This document shows, piece after piece, positions 5,275-5,442 of a DNA stretch of 5,442 bases; positions within the stretch are counted from its first letter, which is position 1, and every line of letters starts with the position of its first letter. Origin of the DNA: Dictyoglomaceae bacterium. GTDB taxonomy: Bacteria; Dictyoglomota; Dictyoglomia; Dictyoglomales; Dictyoglomaceae. Position numbers and translations under genes: made by a program. The stretch is taken from contig JAPYWU010000102.1 of assembly GCA_028276205.1 (NCBI GenBank), positions 1 through 5,442 of the forward strand, written 5' to 3'. Under the pieces are notes generated by a model, which saw nothing but the letters and a program-made list of their open reading frames with translations, searched no databases and was not told where the DNA came from.

Positions 5275-5302
5275 AATTTAACACTTTCTTTTAAAAAGTC
5301 AA
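5275..5302 (-). promoter_or_regulatory. Putative sigma-70-type promoter of the cluster
   Basis: On the minus strand TTGACT (5302-5297, five of six consensus bases) is followed after 16 bases by TAAATT (5280-5275, four of six). Transcription would start near 5268, inside the Fur-like palindrome, leaving a leader of about 46 bases before the DUF5320 ATG. I saw no sigma-54 -24/-12 pair (GG-N10-GC type) in this stretch. The AT-rich background makes weak -10 matches common. Confidence 0.5.
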
Positions 5303-5330
5303 GTTCATAACTTTAATTTGTCGTTACTAT

Positions 5331-5372
5331 TTTGAAATGTCACATTTAATTCCTAATTTGAAATGTCACATT
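5331..5372. repeat. Two 16-bp direct repeats in the IS21-type end
   Basis: TTTGAAATGTCACATT occurs exactly at 5331-5346 and again at 5357-5372, with start points 26 bases apart. IS21-family ends carry such repeated transposase-binding sites. The TGTCAC core is common in these elements. Confidence 0.85.
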
Positions 5373-5382
5373 GAGAGGGTAT

Positions 5383-5404
5383 CCTCCCTGTATCTTCAGG
5401 GAGG
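5383..5404 (+). promoter_or_regulatory. Hairpin that hides the istA ribosome binding site
   Basis: CCTCCCTG (5383-5390) and CAGGGAGG (5397-5404) form a perfect 8-bp, mostly G/C stem with a six-base loop. The right arm contains GGGAGG of the Shine-Dalgarno GGGAGGTGA (5399-5407), eight bases before the ATG at 5413. In mRNA started upstream, the ribosome site would be locked in the stem. Sequestering structures of this kind limit transposase made from outside transcription in several other IS families. Confidence 0.6.
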
Positions 5405-5412
5405 TGATAGCA

Positions 5413-5442
5413 ATGAAAACATGTCAGATTTCGGGGGTTGAA
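5413..5442 (+). CDS. Start of an istA-like transposase gene (partial)
   Basis: Only the first ten codons, MKTCQISGVE, are inside the window and the frame is open at the edge. The start is supported by GGGAGGTGA at the right distance. The product is called from the upstream IS21-type repeats and position, not from the ten residues, which are too few to identify a family. Confidence 0.4.
   Translation, partial: MKTCQISGVE

Larger units (their letters stand above)
5319..5442 (+). mobile_element. Left end of an IS21-family element (runs out of the window)
   Basis: The proposed tip is TGTCGTTACTATTTTGAAATG at about 5319; IS21 ends begin with TG. Inside it are two tandem copies of a TTTGAAATGTCACATT repeat, and then an istA-like start after a strong ribosome site. 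Multiple short terminal direct repeats close to the tip, followed at once by istA, are the typical IS21 layout. The element is divergent from the minus-strand cluster, and its tip lies only about 17 bases from the cluster's -35. The rest of istA/istB and the far end lie outside the window. Confidence 0.55.

Noticed and set aside
1..5442. CRISPR array, tRNA, rRNA or riboswitch
   Set aside because: No regularly spaced repeats beyond the two IS-end copies, no cloverleaf or rRNA-like stretch, and no conserved riboswitch core were seen on either strand.

Overview
The window is AT-rich and carries one long gene cluster, all on the minus strand, flanked by insertion-sequence material at both ends. 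Its core is a Mrp/NBP35-type ATPase, a small NifX/orange-protein-like metal-cofactor protein, two MinD-type ATPases with inserted ferredoxin domains, and a metallo-beta-lactamase-fold hydrolase. A Gly/Arg/Trp-rich DUF5320-type protein and a CGGC-type protein lie at the front. This gene set is typical of strict anaerobes, especially sulfate- or sulfur-metabolising Desulfobacterota/Thermodesulfobacteria-like bacteria. It resembles the orange protein (ORP) complex genes described in Desulfovibrio. An AT-rich thermophilic sulfur-metabolising bacterium is a reasonable guess for the host, but the sequence does not prove it.

Layout, read in the direction of the cluster (right to left). At 5319-5442 is the left end of an apparent IS21-family element: two 16-bp direct repeats, a hairpin over the Shine-Dalgarno, and the first ten codons of an istA-like gene, on the plus strand. 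Just inside it lies the cluster's putative promoter (5275-5302). A perfect 7-1-7 palindrome at 5254-5268 closely resembles a Fur box and sits where transcription should begin. Next come the DUF5320 gene (5222-4890) and a CGGC gene (4840-4462) that is broken by a nonsense codon and a one-base insertion. A decayed second NifX-like gene follows (about 4444-4298). The intact NifX/ORP-like gene, Mrp and MBL-fold genes (4237-2425) come next, each overlapping the next by ATGA. After a 297-base gap with a palindrome and a doubtful small ORF, the two ferredoxin-MinD ATPases follow (2127-431), again overlapping by ATGA. A hairpin at 397-414 may end the transcript. At the far left is the eroded 3' end of an IS256/mutator-family transposase.

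Working model (inference): the cluster encodes an anaerobic metal-cofactor or Fe-S handling assembly. Three deviant Walker-A ATPases act with a small NifX-like cofactor carrier, and two of them carry eight-cysteine ferredoxin inserts. The Fur-like operator suggests control by iron. This would differ from the sigma-54 control reported for the Desulfovibrio orp genes. The two adjacent broken genes and the flanking ISs indicate that the cluster is being remodelled in this genome.
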